11,039 nt of DNA, from the NCBI GenBank assembly GCA_944363685.1, contig CALVUV010000030.1:1-11039 (forward strand). Direction: 5' to 3'. The notes under the pieces were generated by a model. The model was not told the origin of the DNA, did no database searches, and saw nothing but the letters and a program-made list of their open reading frames with translations. Positions 4,847 through 11,039 of this stretch are shown piece after piece (the stretch's first letter is position 1; each line of letters starts with the position of its first letter). Source of the stretch: an uncultured Bacilli bacterium. Its GTDB lineage: Bacteria; Bacillota_I; Bacilli_A; RF39; UBA660. Position numbers and translations under genes: made by a program.

Positions 4847-7373
4847 GAAATATAATCATAAAGAAGTAGAGAAAGATAAGTATAATAGTTGGGTAAATAA
4901 AGGTTACTTTAAGGGTGATAAAGATAAAAGTAGAGAGCCTTTTTGTATTGTAATACCACCACCTAATGTTACTGGTAGATTACATTTAGGTCATGCTTGG
5001 GATACAACTCTTCAGGATATTATTATTAGATATAAGAGAATGAGTGGTTATGATGCTTTATGGGTTCCAGGAATGGATCATGCTGGTATTGCAACCCAAG
5101 CGAAAGTTGACAAAAGACTTAGAGAAATGGGAATTAATCCTAGAGGTATAAGCCGTGATGAATGGTTAGAACATGCTTGGAGTTGGAAAGATGAATATGC
5201 TACTACTATTCACGAACAATGGGCTAAACTAGGACTTAGTCTTGATTATACTAAAGAAAGATTTACTTTAGATGAAGGACTTAGTGAAGCGGTTAGATAT
5301 GTATTTGTTAAACTATATGAAAAAGGATTAATTTATAGAGGAGAGAGAATTATTAACTGGGATCCAGTTCAAATGACTGCTTTATCTAATGAAGAGGTTA
5401 TTTATAAAGAAGATAAGGGTGCTTTTTATCATATTAAATACTTTATTAAAGGTACAGATGAATACTTAGATATTGCAACAACTCGTCCTGAGACTTTATT
5501 TGGTGATACTGCAGTTGCTGTTAATCCAAGTGATGATAGATATAAACATTTAATTGGTAAGACAGTAATTCTTCCTATTGTTAATAAAGAAATACCTATA
5601 GTAGGAGATTATCATGCTGATCCAGAGTTTGGAACGGGGTGTGTAAAGATAACTCCTGCCCATGATCCTAATGACTATGAAGTAGGTTTAAGACATGATT
5701 TACCTCGTGTTGTTGTTATGAATCTTGATGCTACTATGAATGAGAATGCTCCTGGTTATGAGGGATTATCTAGAGAAGAGTGTAGAGGAAAATTAGTAGA
5801 AGATTTAAAGAAACAAGACTTACTAATAAAAGTAGAAGAAATGACTCATAATGTTGGACATAGTGAGAGAAGTGATGCTGTAGTTGAACCTACTTTATCT
5901 AAACAATGGTTTGTTAAGATGAGACCTCTTGCAGATAGAGTACTTGAAAATCAAAAGAATAAAGATACTAAAGTAAACTTTGTTCCAGAACGTTATGAAA
6001 AAACAATGAATCACTGGATGGAAATTACTTATGACTGGTGTATTTCTAGACAATTATGGTGGGGTCATAGAATACCTGCTTGGTATAAAGGTGATGAAGT
6101 TTATGTTGGAATGGATGCACCTGATGGTGATGGTTGGGTTCAAGATGAAGATGTTCTAGATACTTGGTTTTCATCTGCATTATGGCCATTTTCTGTATTA
6201 GGTTGGCCTGAGGAGACTGAGTTATTAAAGAGATATTATCCTAATAATGTTTTAGTAACTGGTTATGATATTATTCCATTCTGGGTTAATCGTATGACTT
6301 TCCAAGGATTAGAATTTACTAATAAACGTCCATTTAAAGATTGTCTTATCCATGGTCTAATTCGTGATAAAGAAGGACGTAAGATGAGTAAGTCTTTAGG
6401 TAATGGAGTAGATCCTATGGATGTTATAGATAAGTATGGTGCAGATAGTTTAAGATTTTTCTTAACTACTAATAGTGCTCCTGGAACGGATTTAAGATAT
6501 GATGAAGAAAAGATAAAATCTACTTGGAATTTTATTAATAAGTTATGGAATGCATCTCGTTATGTTTTAATGAATCTTGAAGATATGAAGACATCAGGAT
6601 ACGATTATCAAAATTTAAGTAAAGCAGATAAATGGATCTTAACTTTAAAAAATAACTTAATCAAAGATGTTATTAAAAATATGGATAGTTATGACTTTCA
6701 TAATGTTGGTAATATGTTATATAAGTTTATTTGGGAAGACTTTTGTGATAATTATATTGAGTTAAGTAAAGCGAATATGAATGATACAACGAAAGCTGTA
6801 TTACTTGATGTTTTAACAACAATTCTTAAATTACTTCATCCATTTATGCCTTATGTAACAGAAGAAATTTATTCTATGTTACCATTTAAAGATAGTGAGT
6901 CTATTGTAATTAGTACTTATCCTAAGTATGATAGTGAGACTGTATTTAATGAGGAAATGGAAGAAATATCTAAAGTTATAGTTGATTTAAGAGAGATAAG
7001 AAATTTAAAAGCCACTAATGATATTAAGAAGAGTGATTTAGTGATGTTTAGTACTAATAGTGATTTAGAATATATTTATAAATCACAGTTAAAGATTACT
7101 GATGATATTGTTGTTAAAGAGACTTTGGAAGATTATCAATCTATTAATTATAAATCTAGTTTGATTGATATTACTTATTTCTTTAAAAATGAAGTTAATA
7201 AAGAAGAATTAGAAGTAGATATTAAAAAGTTAAAAGAGTCTATCGAAAGACGTAAAAAGTTACTTAGTAATGAGAATTATGTTAATAAAGCACCTAAGAA
7301 TATAGTTGATCTTGATAGAGAGAAATTAAAAGAAGAAGAAGCTAAGCTTAAGTTATTAGAAGAACAATTATAG
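4836..7373 (+). CDS. valS: Valyl-tRNA synthetase
   Basis: This cytosolic class I enzyme joins valine to tRNA-Val using ATP and clears mischarged threonine. At 845 residues it is slightly shorter than many bacterial ValRS (about 880). The ATP-site HIGH motif is HLGH (50-53) within PPPNVTGRLHLGHA, and the KMSKS loop is K516-S520. Between them lies the editing (CP1) domain with TTRPETLFGDTAVAVNP and GTGCVKITPAHDPND, where the Asp of HDPND helps bind the substrate amine. DWCISRQLWWGHRIP and the tRNA anticodon-binding helical domain follow. The C-terminus, about 785-845, is a Lys/Glu-rich helical hairpin that forms the usual ValRS coiled-coil arm. AGGAGG at 4821-4826 precedes the ATG by nine bases. 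Expression is controlled by the T-box leader at 4148-4374, through the preceding unknown gene. Confidence 0.98.
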   Translation: MLDKKYNHKEVEKDKYNSWVNKGYFKGDKDKSREPFCIVIPPPNVTGRLHLGHAWDTTLQDIIIRYKRMSGYDALWVPGMDHAGIATQAKVDKRLREMGINPRGISRDEWLEHAWSWKDEYATTIHEQWAKLGLSLDYTKERFTLDEGLSEAVRYVFVKLYEKGLIYRGERIINWDPVQMTALSNEEVIYKEDKGAFYHIKYFIKGTDEYLDIATTRPETLFGDTAVAVNPSDDRYKHLIGKTVILPIVNKEIPIVGDYHADPEFGTGCVKITPAHDPNDYEVGLRHDLPRVVVMNLDATMNENAPGYEGLSREECRGKLVEDLKKQDLLIKVEEMTHNVGHSERSDAVVEPTLSKQWFVKMRPLADRVLENQKNKDTKVNFVPERYEKTMNHWMEITYDWCISRQLWWGHRIPAWYKGDEVYVGMDAPDGDGWVQDEDVLDTWFSSALWPFSVLGWPEETELLKRYYPNNVLVTGYDIIPFWVNRMTFQGLEFTNKRPFKDCLIHGLIRDKEGRKMSKSLGNGVDPMDVIDKYGADSLRFFLTTNSAPGTDLRYDEEKIKSTWNFINKLWNASRYVLMNLEDMKTSGYDYQNLSKADKWILTLKNNLIKDVIKNMDSYDFHNVGNMLYKFIWEDFCDNYIELSKANMNDTTKAVLLDVLTTILKLLHPFMPYVTEEIYSMLPFKDSESIVISTYPKYDSETVFNEEMEEISKVIVDLREIRNLKATNDIKKSDLVMFSTNSDLEYIYKSQLKITDDIVVKETLEDYQSINYKSSLIDITYFFKNEVNKEELEVDIKKLKESIERRKKLLSNENYVNKAPKNIVDLDREKLKEEEAKLKLLEEQL

Positions 7374-7384
7374 GTTCTTCTTTT
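7358..7384 (+). terminator. Rho-independent terminator at the end of valS
   Basis: AGAAGAAC (7358-7365) and GTTCTTCT (7374-7381) form a perfect eight-pair stem around an eight-base loop, followed by a T-rich run (TTTTCTTCT). The left arm encodes the last residues of valS, and its stop codon TAG (7371-7373) lies at the end of the loop. It should end the valS transcript before the promoter of the next gene. Confidence 0.8.
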
Positions 7385-7398
7385 CTTCTAAATTCATC

Positions 7399-7427
7399 TT
7401 TACTTAAATAAAATGTAATGATAAAAT
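7399..7427 (+). promoter_or_regulatory. Promoter TTTACT-17-TAAAAT with extended -10, for the PepSY/oxidoreductase unit
   Basis: TTTACT (7399-7404) and TAAAAT (7422-7427) are 17 bases apart, and TG at 7419-7420 gives an extended -10 (TGATAAAAT). It lies just after the valS terminator and about 25 bases before the ATG at 7452, leaving room for the AAAGGA ribosome site (7438-7443). Confidence 0.65.
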
Positions 7428-7451
7428 TTAAGTATAGAAAGGATAGATATT

Positions 7452-8027
7452 ATGAAAAAATATGGAAAAATAATTATTATTGTAGTAGGTATTCTTGTTG
7501 TAATTGCTTTACTTATCTTAATTTATTTTAAAACTGCATTTATTAGTGAAAACGAAGTAAAAGATATTGTTTCTGATAATATGAGTGTAAGTAGTAGTGA
7601 CTTGTACTTTGAGAGTATTGATTTTGAAATGGATAAAAGTGTATACGAAGTAGAAGTATATTATCAAAACAAAGACTATGAATATAAGATAGATGCTAAA
7701 GATGGAAAGATTATTTATACTGATTTTAATGTTAATAATAGTATAAATGATAATAATAGTAATAATTCTAATACTAATGATTCTACTAATAATGGAAATA
7801 ATACAGCTACCGCTAGTATAACTGTTGAAGAAGCGAAGACTATTGCACTTACTAATGCTAATTTAACTGAGGATGTTGTACAATTTTTAAGAACAGAGCA
7901 AGAGTATGATAATGGTGTTCTTGTTTATGAAATCGATTTTACTTATGGTGATTATGAATATGACTATAAGATAAATGCTAATACTTCAGAAATAGTAAGT
8001 TTTGATAGAGATAGTATATATGATTAG
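7452..8027 (+). CDS. Membrane-anchored protein with two PepSY-like domains
   Basis: The 191-residue protein has one N-terminal membrane helix (about 6-26) after a Lys-containing start, with no lipobox, so it is probably anchored with its bulk outside the cell. Two PepSY-like units follow. The first, about 35-91, ends YEYKIDAKDGKIIYTDF; the second, about 122-188, begins with the helix ITVEEAKTIALTNANL and ends YEYDYKINANTSEIVSFD. They are joined by a low-complexity linker very rich in Asn and Ser (about 93-117). PepSY domains occur as inhibitory propeptides of M4 peptidases and in many small cell-surface proteins; the function here is not known. The next gene, for an FAD/Rieske oxidoreductase, starts 29 bases later with no terminator between, so the two are probably one transcript. 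Confidence 0.88.
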   Translation: MKKYGKIIIIVVGILVVIALLILIYFKTAFISENEVKDIVSDNMSVSSSDLYFESIDFEMDKSVYEVEVYYQNKDYEYKIDAKDGKIIYTDFNVNNSINDNNSNNSNTNDSTNNGNNTATASITVEEAKTIALTNANLTEDVVQFLRTEQEYDNGVLVYEIDFTYGDYEYDYKINANTSEIVSFDRDSIYD

Positions 8028-8056
8028 TTTTTGTCCATACTATTAATGGTGATACT

Positions 8057-9493
8057 ATGAAAAATATTTCTATTTGGCAAGATACTGTTAATAATGAAGA
8101 TATGTATGATGCATTAGATAAAGATATAGATGTTGATATTTTAATAATTGGTGGAGGTGTTACAGGATGTAATACCTTTTATCAATTTAAAGACGATAAA
8201 AGAAAAATAGCTTTAGTAGAAAAGAACTTTTTAGGTAGTGGTGCTTCTAGTAGAAGTAGTGCAAAATTAACATTTTTACAAGAAGATATTTATACTAAAT
8301 TAAATGATAAGGCATATCTATATTATCGTAGTCAAAAAGAAGCGATTGATGTTATTAGTGATATTATAAATAAAGAGAATATAGATTGTGATTTTAAGAA
8401 TAGTAAATCTTATTTATATACAATAAATTCTAATAATATAGATAGGATAGATAAAGAAAAAGAAATACTTTCATCTTTTGGAGAAAAAACTACATCTTTT
8501 AAAAAACTACCTAATGGAATGAGAGTAGAAACTGGTTTTTATGTTAATAATACTTATATTTTTCATCCTTTAAAATATATAAAAGAAATAGTAAAGAAAT
8601 CTATTAATGATGATCATAAAGTCTATGAGAATACTAAAATAATTAGAATAGAGAAGTATGATAATTATTATAAATGTTATACTGAGAATAATGTTATTAC
8701 TACTAAATATATAGTTTTAGCTTTGCATTATCCTTACTTTTTATTTCCATATTTAATGCCTTTAAAAGTATATTTAGAGAAGTCTTTCTTAGGTTGTATA
8801 AAAAAAGATAAATCTTTTGATTTTAATGCTATTAATATAGAGAAACCTTTAAAGTCTATTAGATATTATAATAATTATTTATTAATAGTATCTGCTTCTC
8901 ATAATTTATCTTTTTCTTTTAATAATAAGAAAATTGTTAAAGAGTTTATGGATAATACAAATATAAATAATTATAATTATCTTTGGAGTAATTATGATTT
9001 AATTACATTAGATCATTTACCTTTAATAGGTTTTATAGATAGAAATATGATAATTGCTACTGGATATAATACTTGGGGTAATACTAATAGTGTAGTAGCA
9101 AGTACTCTTATTAAAGATTTAATTAATCATAAAACTAATATTTATAAAGAGTTATTTAATCCTAAGAGATGCTTTAGTAAACAGAAATTTATTAATTATC
9201 CAATAAATATTTTTAGTAGTGCTTATAGTTTTATAAGTAGTAAAGTAAATAAAAATAAATCTTTTTATGAAGATAATCCTAAATTTACAAAATTAAATGG
9301 TAAAAGTGTTGCTATATATAAAGATGAAAAGAGTATTGAACATATTATATATAATAAATGTCCTCATTTAGGGTGTGGATTAATTTTTAATGAGGTAGAG
9401 AAGACTTGGGATTGTCCTTGTCATGGTTCTAGATTTAATTTAGATGGTAAATGTATTATGGGTCCTAGTAATTATGATATAGGGTATAAATAA
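8057..9493 (+). CDS. FAD-dependent oxidoreductase (DAO type) with C-terminal Rieske [2Fe-2S] domain
   Basis: The 478-residue protein joins two redox modules. The N-terminal part is a glycine-oxidase/DadA-like FAD enzyme: DILIIGGGVTGCNT near residues 28-41 is the dinucleotide-binding GxGxxG fold, with the ribose-binding acid in the following VEK, and GYNTWGNTNS before the junction resembles the C-terminal FAD contact of the family. The last 75 or so residues form a Rieske domain: C435 and H437 in CPHLGC and C453 and H456 in CPCHGS are the cluster ligands, and C440 and C455 are placed for the disulfide of the high-potential class. The layout matches YhfW-like proteins of Bacillus, whose substrate is unsettled. 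No signal peptide or helix is seen, so it is likely cytosolic. The start has a modest GGTGAT site. It probably shares a transcript with the PepSY gene, though a functional link is not shown. Confidence 0.93.
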   Translation: MKNISIWQDTVNNEDMYDALDKDIDVDILIIGGGVTGCNTFYQFKDDKRKIALVEKNFLGSGASSRSSAKLTFLQEDIYTKLNDKAYLYYRSQKEAIDVISDIINKENIDCDFKNSKSYLYTINSNNIDRIDKEKEILSSFGEKTTSFKKLPNGMRVETGFYVNNTYIFHPLKYIKEIVKKSINDDHKVYENTKIIRIEKYDNYYKCYTENNVITTKYIVLALHYPYFLFPYLMPLKVYLEKSFLGCIKKDKSFDFNAINIEKPLKSIRYYNNYLLIVSASHNLSFSFNNKKIVKEFMDNTNINNYNYLWSNYDLITLDHLPLIGFIDRNMIIATGYNTWGNTNSVVASTLIKDLINHKTNIYKELFNPKRCFSKQKFINYPINIFSSAYSFISSKVNKNKSFYEDNPKFTKLNGKSVAIYKDEKSIEHIIYNKCPHLGCGLIFNEVEKTWDCPCHGSRFNLDGKCIMGPSNYDIGYK

Positions 9494-9504
9494 TTTAATA
9501 TTTA

Positions 9505-9513
9505 TGGTATACT
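9505..9513 (+). promoter_or_regulatory. Extended -10 element for the AAA+ gene
   Basis: TGGTATACT matches the extended -10 pattern TGnTATAMT and lies 22 bases before the ATG at 9536, with AAAGGA (9522-9527) between. No convincing -35 box is present. No hairpin terminator is seen after the oxidoreductase, so some read-through from upstream is also likely. Confidence 0.5.
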
Positions 9514-9535
9514 TAAGTAGTAAAGGATTGATATT

Positions 9536-10468
9536 ATGAATGATGAATTAATTAGAAAAAGTAAAGTAAGTATTTTAAAAAGTTATGGTGAGAATTTTAC
9601 AGAGAAAGAATATATTACTAATCCTGCTATTGGTAGAGAAGAAGAAATTAAACAATTAGTTTTAATATTATTAACACCAGAGAAATCTGCTATTTTAACA
9701 GGTAAACCTGGTGTAGGTAAAACTGCTATTGTAGAAGGGCTTGCTTATCGTATTAAGATTGGTAATGTTCCTGAGCTTTTGAAGAATTATCAAATTATTA
9801 AAGTTAATACTTCTGCTTTACTAGGTGTTGATCCAGATACAGGAGAAAGTAAGATTCAAATACTTTTAGATGAGTTAAAGAGTTATTCTAATTTAATTTT
9901 ATTTATAGATGAAATTCATACTTTAATGGGTAGTAAAGGTGAAGCTTTAGACTTTGCTAATATGTTTAAACCTGGACTTGATAGAGGTGACATTAAAGTA
10001 ATAGGTGCAACTACTACAGAGGAATATGAAACTTATATACTAAGAGATAAAGCTTTTGTTAGACGTTTTCAAAAAGTAGAAGTAGAAGAACCTACTAGAG
10101 AACAGACTATTGCTATTTGTATGGGAACACTTCCTAAAATAGAGAAAAAGACTGGGGCTAAGTTAATGTATGATCCATATGTTAAAGAGAAGATAATGGC
10201 TTTTCTTACTGACTTAACTAGTGAATATAGAAGAATATATGAAATAGGATCAAGATATCCTGATGTTACTCTAACTATATTACAACAAGCTTTTTCTTAT
10301 GCTATTTATAATAATAGACATGAAGTAAATATTTTTGATATAGAGAAAGCTATTATGAATACTAAGAATGTTTATCCTGATGTTATAAAAAAAGAACTTC
10401 CTAGATTTAAGGAAGAATTTAAGACGGAAATAGCAGATGGATTAGATAGAGGTTTACAAAATGCTTGA
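9536..10468 (+). CDS. Stand-alone AAA+ ATPase resembling the D1 module of ClpB/ClpC
   Basis: The 310-residue protein is a single AAA+ module with ClpA/ClpB-D1 sequence. Walker A is GKPGVGKT (56-63), Walker B is LILFIDE with D125/E126, sensor 1 is in GATTTEEY (T159-T160), and the arginine fingers are R176/R177 in RDKAFVRRFQKVEVEEPT. The helical lid follows, with SRYPDVTLTILQQAFSYA in the place of the ClpB lid helix RFLPDKAIDLIDEA. It lacks the Clp N-domain, the ClpB middle coiled coil, the second ATPase domain and any ClpP-binding loop. Where ClpB D1 has the threading pore loop with KYRG, this protein has LLGVDPDTGESK (95-106), without an aromatic residue. It may therefore move or remodel a partner rather than thread substrates, perhaps the membrane protein whose gene overlaps its end; that is inference. 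Translation ends at TGA, which shows TGA is a stop here. Confidence 0.9.
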   Translation: MNDELIRKSKVSILKSYGENFTEKEYITNPAIGREEEIKQLVLILLTPEKSAILTGKPGVGKTAIVEGLAYRIKIGNVPELLKNYQIIKVNTSALLGVDPDTGESKIQILLDELKSYSNLILFIDEIHTLMGSKGEALDFANMFKPGLDRGDIKVIGATTTEEYETYILRDKAFVRRFQKVEVEEPTREQTIAICMGTLPKIEKKTGAKLMYDPYVKEKIMAFLTDLTSEYRRIYEIGSRYPDVTLTILQQAFSYAIYNNRHEVNIFDIEKAIMNTKNVYPDVIKKELPRFKEEFKTEIADGLDRGLQNA

Positions 10469-10859
10469 AAAGATAACTTACTATTTAAGAATAATATCTT
10501 TGATATTTTTTGTTGTATTTATCTCTTTATTACTAGAAATAATTTTTAATTGTGGAGTGTTTGGTATATCTTTTCTTGTTATGTGTGGGTTATTTATTTT
10601 AATAAATATTTTTACTGTTTTAACAAGGAAACCTATTTATAAAGAATTAGTTAGTTATAATTTGATATCTACTGCATTAACAATTTATTTGGGTATTATA
10701 GTAATAAAATTATATACAGATTATAGAGCTAATAGTTTAATGTATACACTAAATTATGATTACTTTAAGACTAATTTTATTATTATAGATTTAGTAATAT
10801 TAGGTATTATTTTAAATACTTTATTTATATATTTTTTTGACATAAAAGAAGACCAATAA
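10461..10859 (+). CDS. Small integral membrane protein of unknown function, four predicted helices
   Basis: The 132-residue product is mostly hydrophobic. Four likely membrane helices run at about 11-29, 33-54, 67-86 and 105-126, with short loops and both ends probably on the cytosolic side: Lys/Arg residues lie in the N-terminal segment and in the TRKPIYKE loop at 55-62, and the C-terminus is IKEDQ. I recognise no family. The ATG overlaps the end of the AAA+ gene by eight bases, and its ribosome site (AGAGG within the upstream coding sequence) is weak, so translation is probably coupled to that gene. A partnership, with the ATPase acting at this protein in the membrane, is a fair guess only. 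Confidence 0.85.
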   Translation: MLEKITYYLRIISLIFFVVFISLLLEIIFNCGVFGISFLVMCGLFILINIFTVLTRKPIYKELVSYNLISTALTIYLGIIVIKLYTDYRANSLMYTLNYDYFKTNFIIIDLVILGIILNTLFIYFFDIKEDQ

Positions 10860-10878
10860 TTTGGCCTTCTCTTATTTT
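10847..10878. terminator. Two-way terminator between convergent genes
   Basis: AGAAG (10847-10851) pairs with CTTCT (10866-10870) and CCAA (10853-10856) with TTGG (10861-10864), with an A-C mismatch between the two parts and a TAAT loop. T-rich sequence follows on the plus strand (TTATTTTAT), and on the minus strand the hairpin is followed by TTTTATG, so it could end both the membrane-protein transcript and the Hsp20 transcript. The stop codon of the membrane-protein gene lies in the loop, and the Hsp20 stop codon lies just after the stem. Confidence 0.72.
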
Positions 10879-11039
10879 ATATCAATAAGTTTTTTATTTT
10901 TGTTTTCATCAATTTTTGGAATAGAAATAGTTAATGTACCATTATCAAATTTCGCTTCAATAGCATCTTCATTAACATCACCTAAGTAGAAACTTCTACT
11001 GATTTTACCATAGACTCTTTCACGACGAAGATATTTTTT
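10872..11039 (-). CDS. hsp20: Small heat-shock protein, Hsp20/alpha-crystallin family (C-terminal 55 residues)
   Basis: The gene enters from the right edge and ends at TAA 10874-10872. The 55 residues seen are the end of the alpha-crystallin domain: RRERVYGKISRSFYLGDV, then EAKFDNGTLTISIPK, which holds the A-x-x-x-N-G-x-L-x-I-x-x-P-K signature of bacterial Hsp20 proteins, followed by a short Lys-rich tail. These ATP-independent chaperones form oligomers that hold unfolding proteins in a state from which Hsp70 and ClpB can rescue them. The start, promoter and any heat-shock operator lie outside the window. It converges on the AAA+/membrane-protein genes and so does not share their transcript. 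Confidence 0.95.
   Translation of the reverse strand, partial: KKYLRRERVYGKISRSFYLGDVNEDAIEAKFDNGTLTISIPKIDENKNKKLIDIK

Noticed and set aside
10436..10468. Reading TGA as tryptophan (Mycoplasma-type code)
   Set aside because: The AAA+ gene ends at TGA exactly where the next gene overlaps it, and Trp is coded by TGG throughout, so the standard bacterial code fits.

Overview
This is an AT-rich stretch of bacterial chromosome. It has strong Shine-Dalgarno sites (AGGAGG, GGGAGGTG), TTGATA-17-TATAAT type promoters, a tRNA-sensing T-box leader in front of valS, and a codon usage rich in AGA, TTA and AAT. Together these suggest a low-GC Firmicutes/Bacilli organism, perhaps an uncultured gut lineage near the Erysipelotrichia or RF39-like Mollicutes relatives; that placement is inference. 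TGA is read as stop: the AAA+ gene ends in TGA where the next gene overlaps it, so the code is the standard bacterial one and not the Mycoplasma code.

Layout. Bases 1-2126 (minus) hold the N-terminal 708 residues of a fused ABC ATPase/FtsX-type permease whose end lies beyond the left edge. A divergent spacer (2127-2358) carries three copies of a 13-bp AT palindrome. Next comes a family 2 glycosyltransferase (2359-3384, plus), followed at once by a broken, internally deleted copy of the same gene (3417-3711). Bases 3712-4110 hold no credible protein gene. They do hold what looks like an independent RNA gene of about 335 nt (3766-4102), with its own promoter, long-range helices joining its two ends, and a T tract; I do not recognise the family.

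The valS unit follows: a near-consensus promoter (4113-4141), a complete T-box riboswitch with terminator (4148-4374), a 150-residue protein of unknown function that seems to start at an ATT codon (4394-4846), and valyl-tRNA synthetase (4836-7373), which overlaps it by 11 bp. Low charged tRNA-Val should open the leader and raise both proteins. A terminator whose left arm lies inside the last valS codons ends the unit.

The next unit pairs a membrane-anchored double-PepSY protein (7452-8027) with an FAD-dependent oxidoreductase carrying a C-terminal Rieske [2Fe-2S] domain (8057-9493). Another promoter drives a stand-alone ClpB-D1-like AAA+ ATPase (9536-10468), which overlaps a small four-helix membrane protein (10461-10859). 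A two-way terminator separates this from the C-terminal end of an Hsp20 small heat-shock protein (10872-11039, minus), which runs in from the right edge.

The least explained items are the RNA gene at 3766-4102, the ATT-start gene co-regulated with valS, and the AAA+/membrane-protein pair, in which the usual aromatic pore-loop residue is missing.
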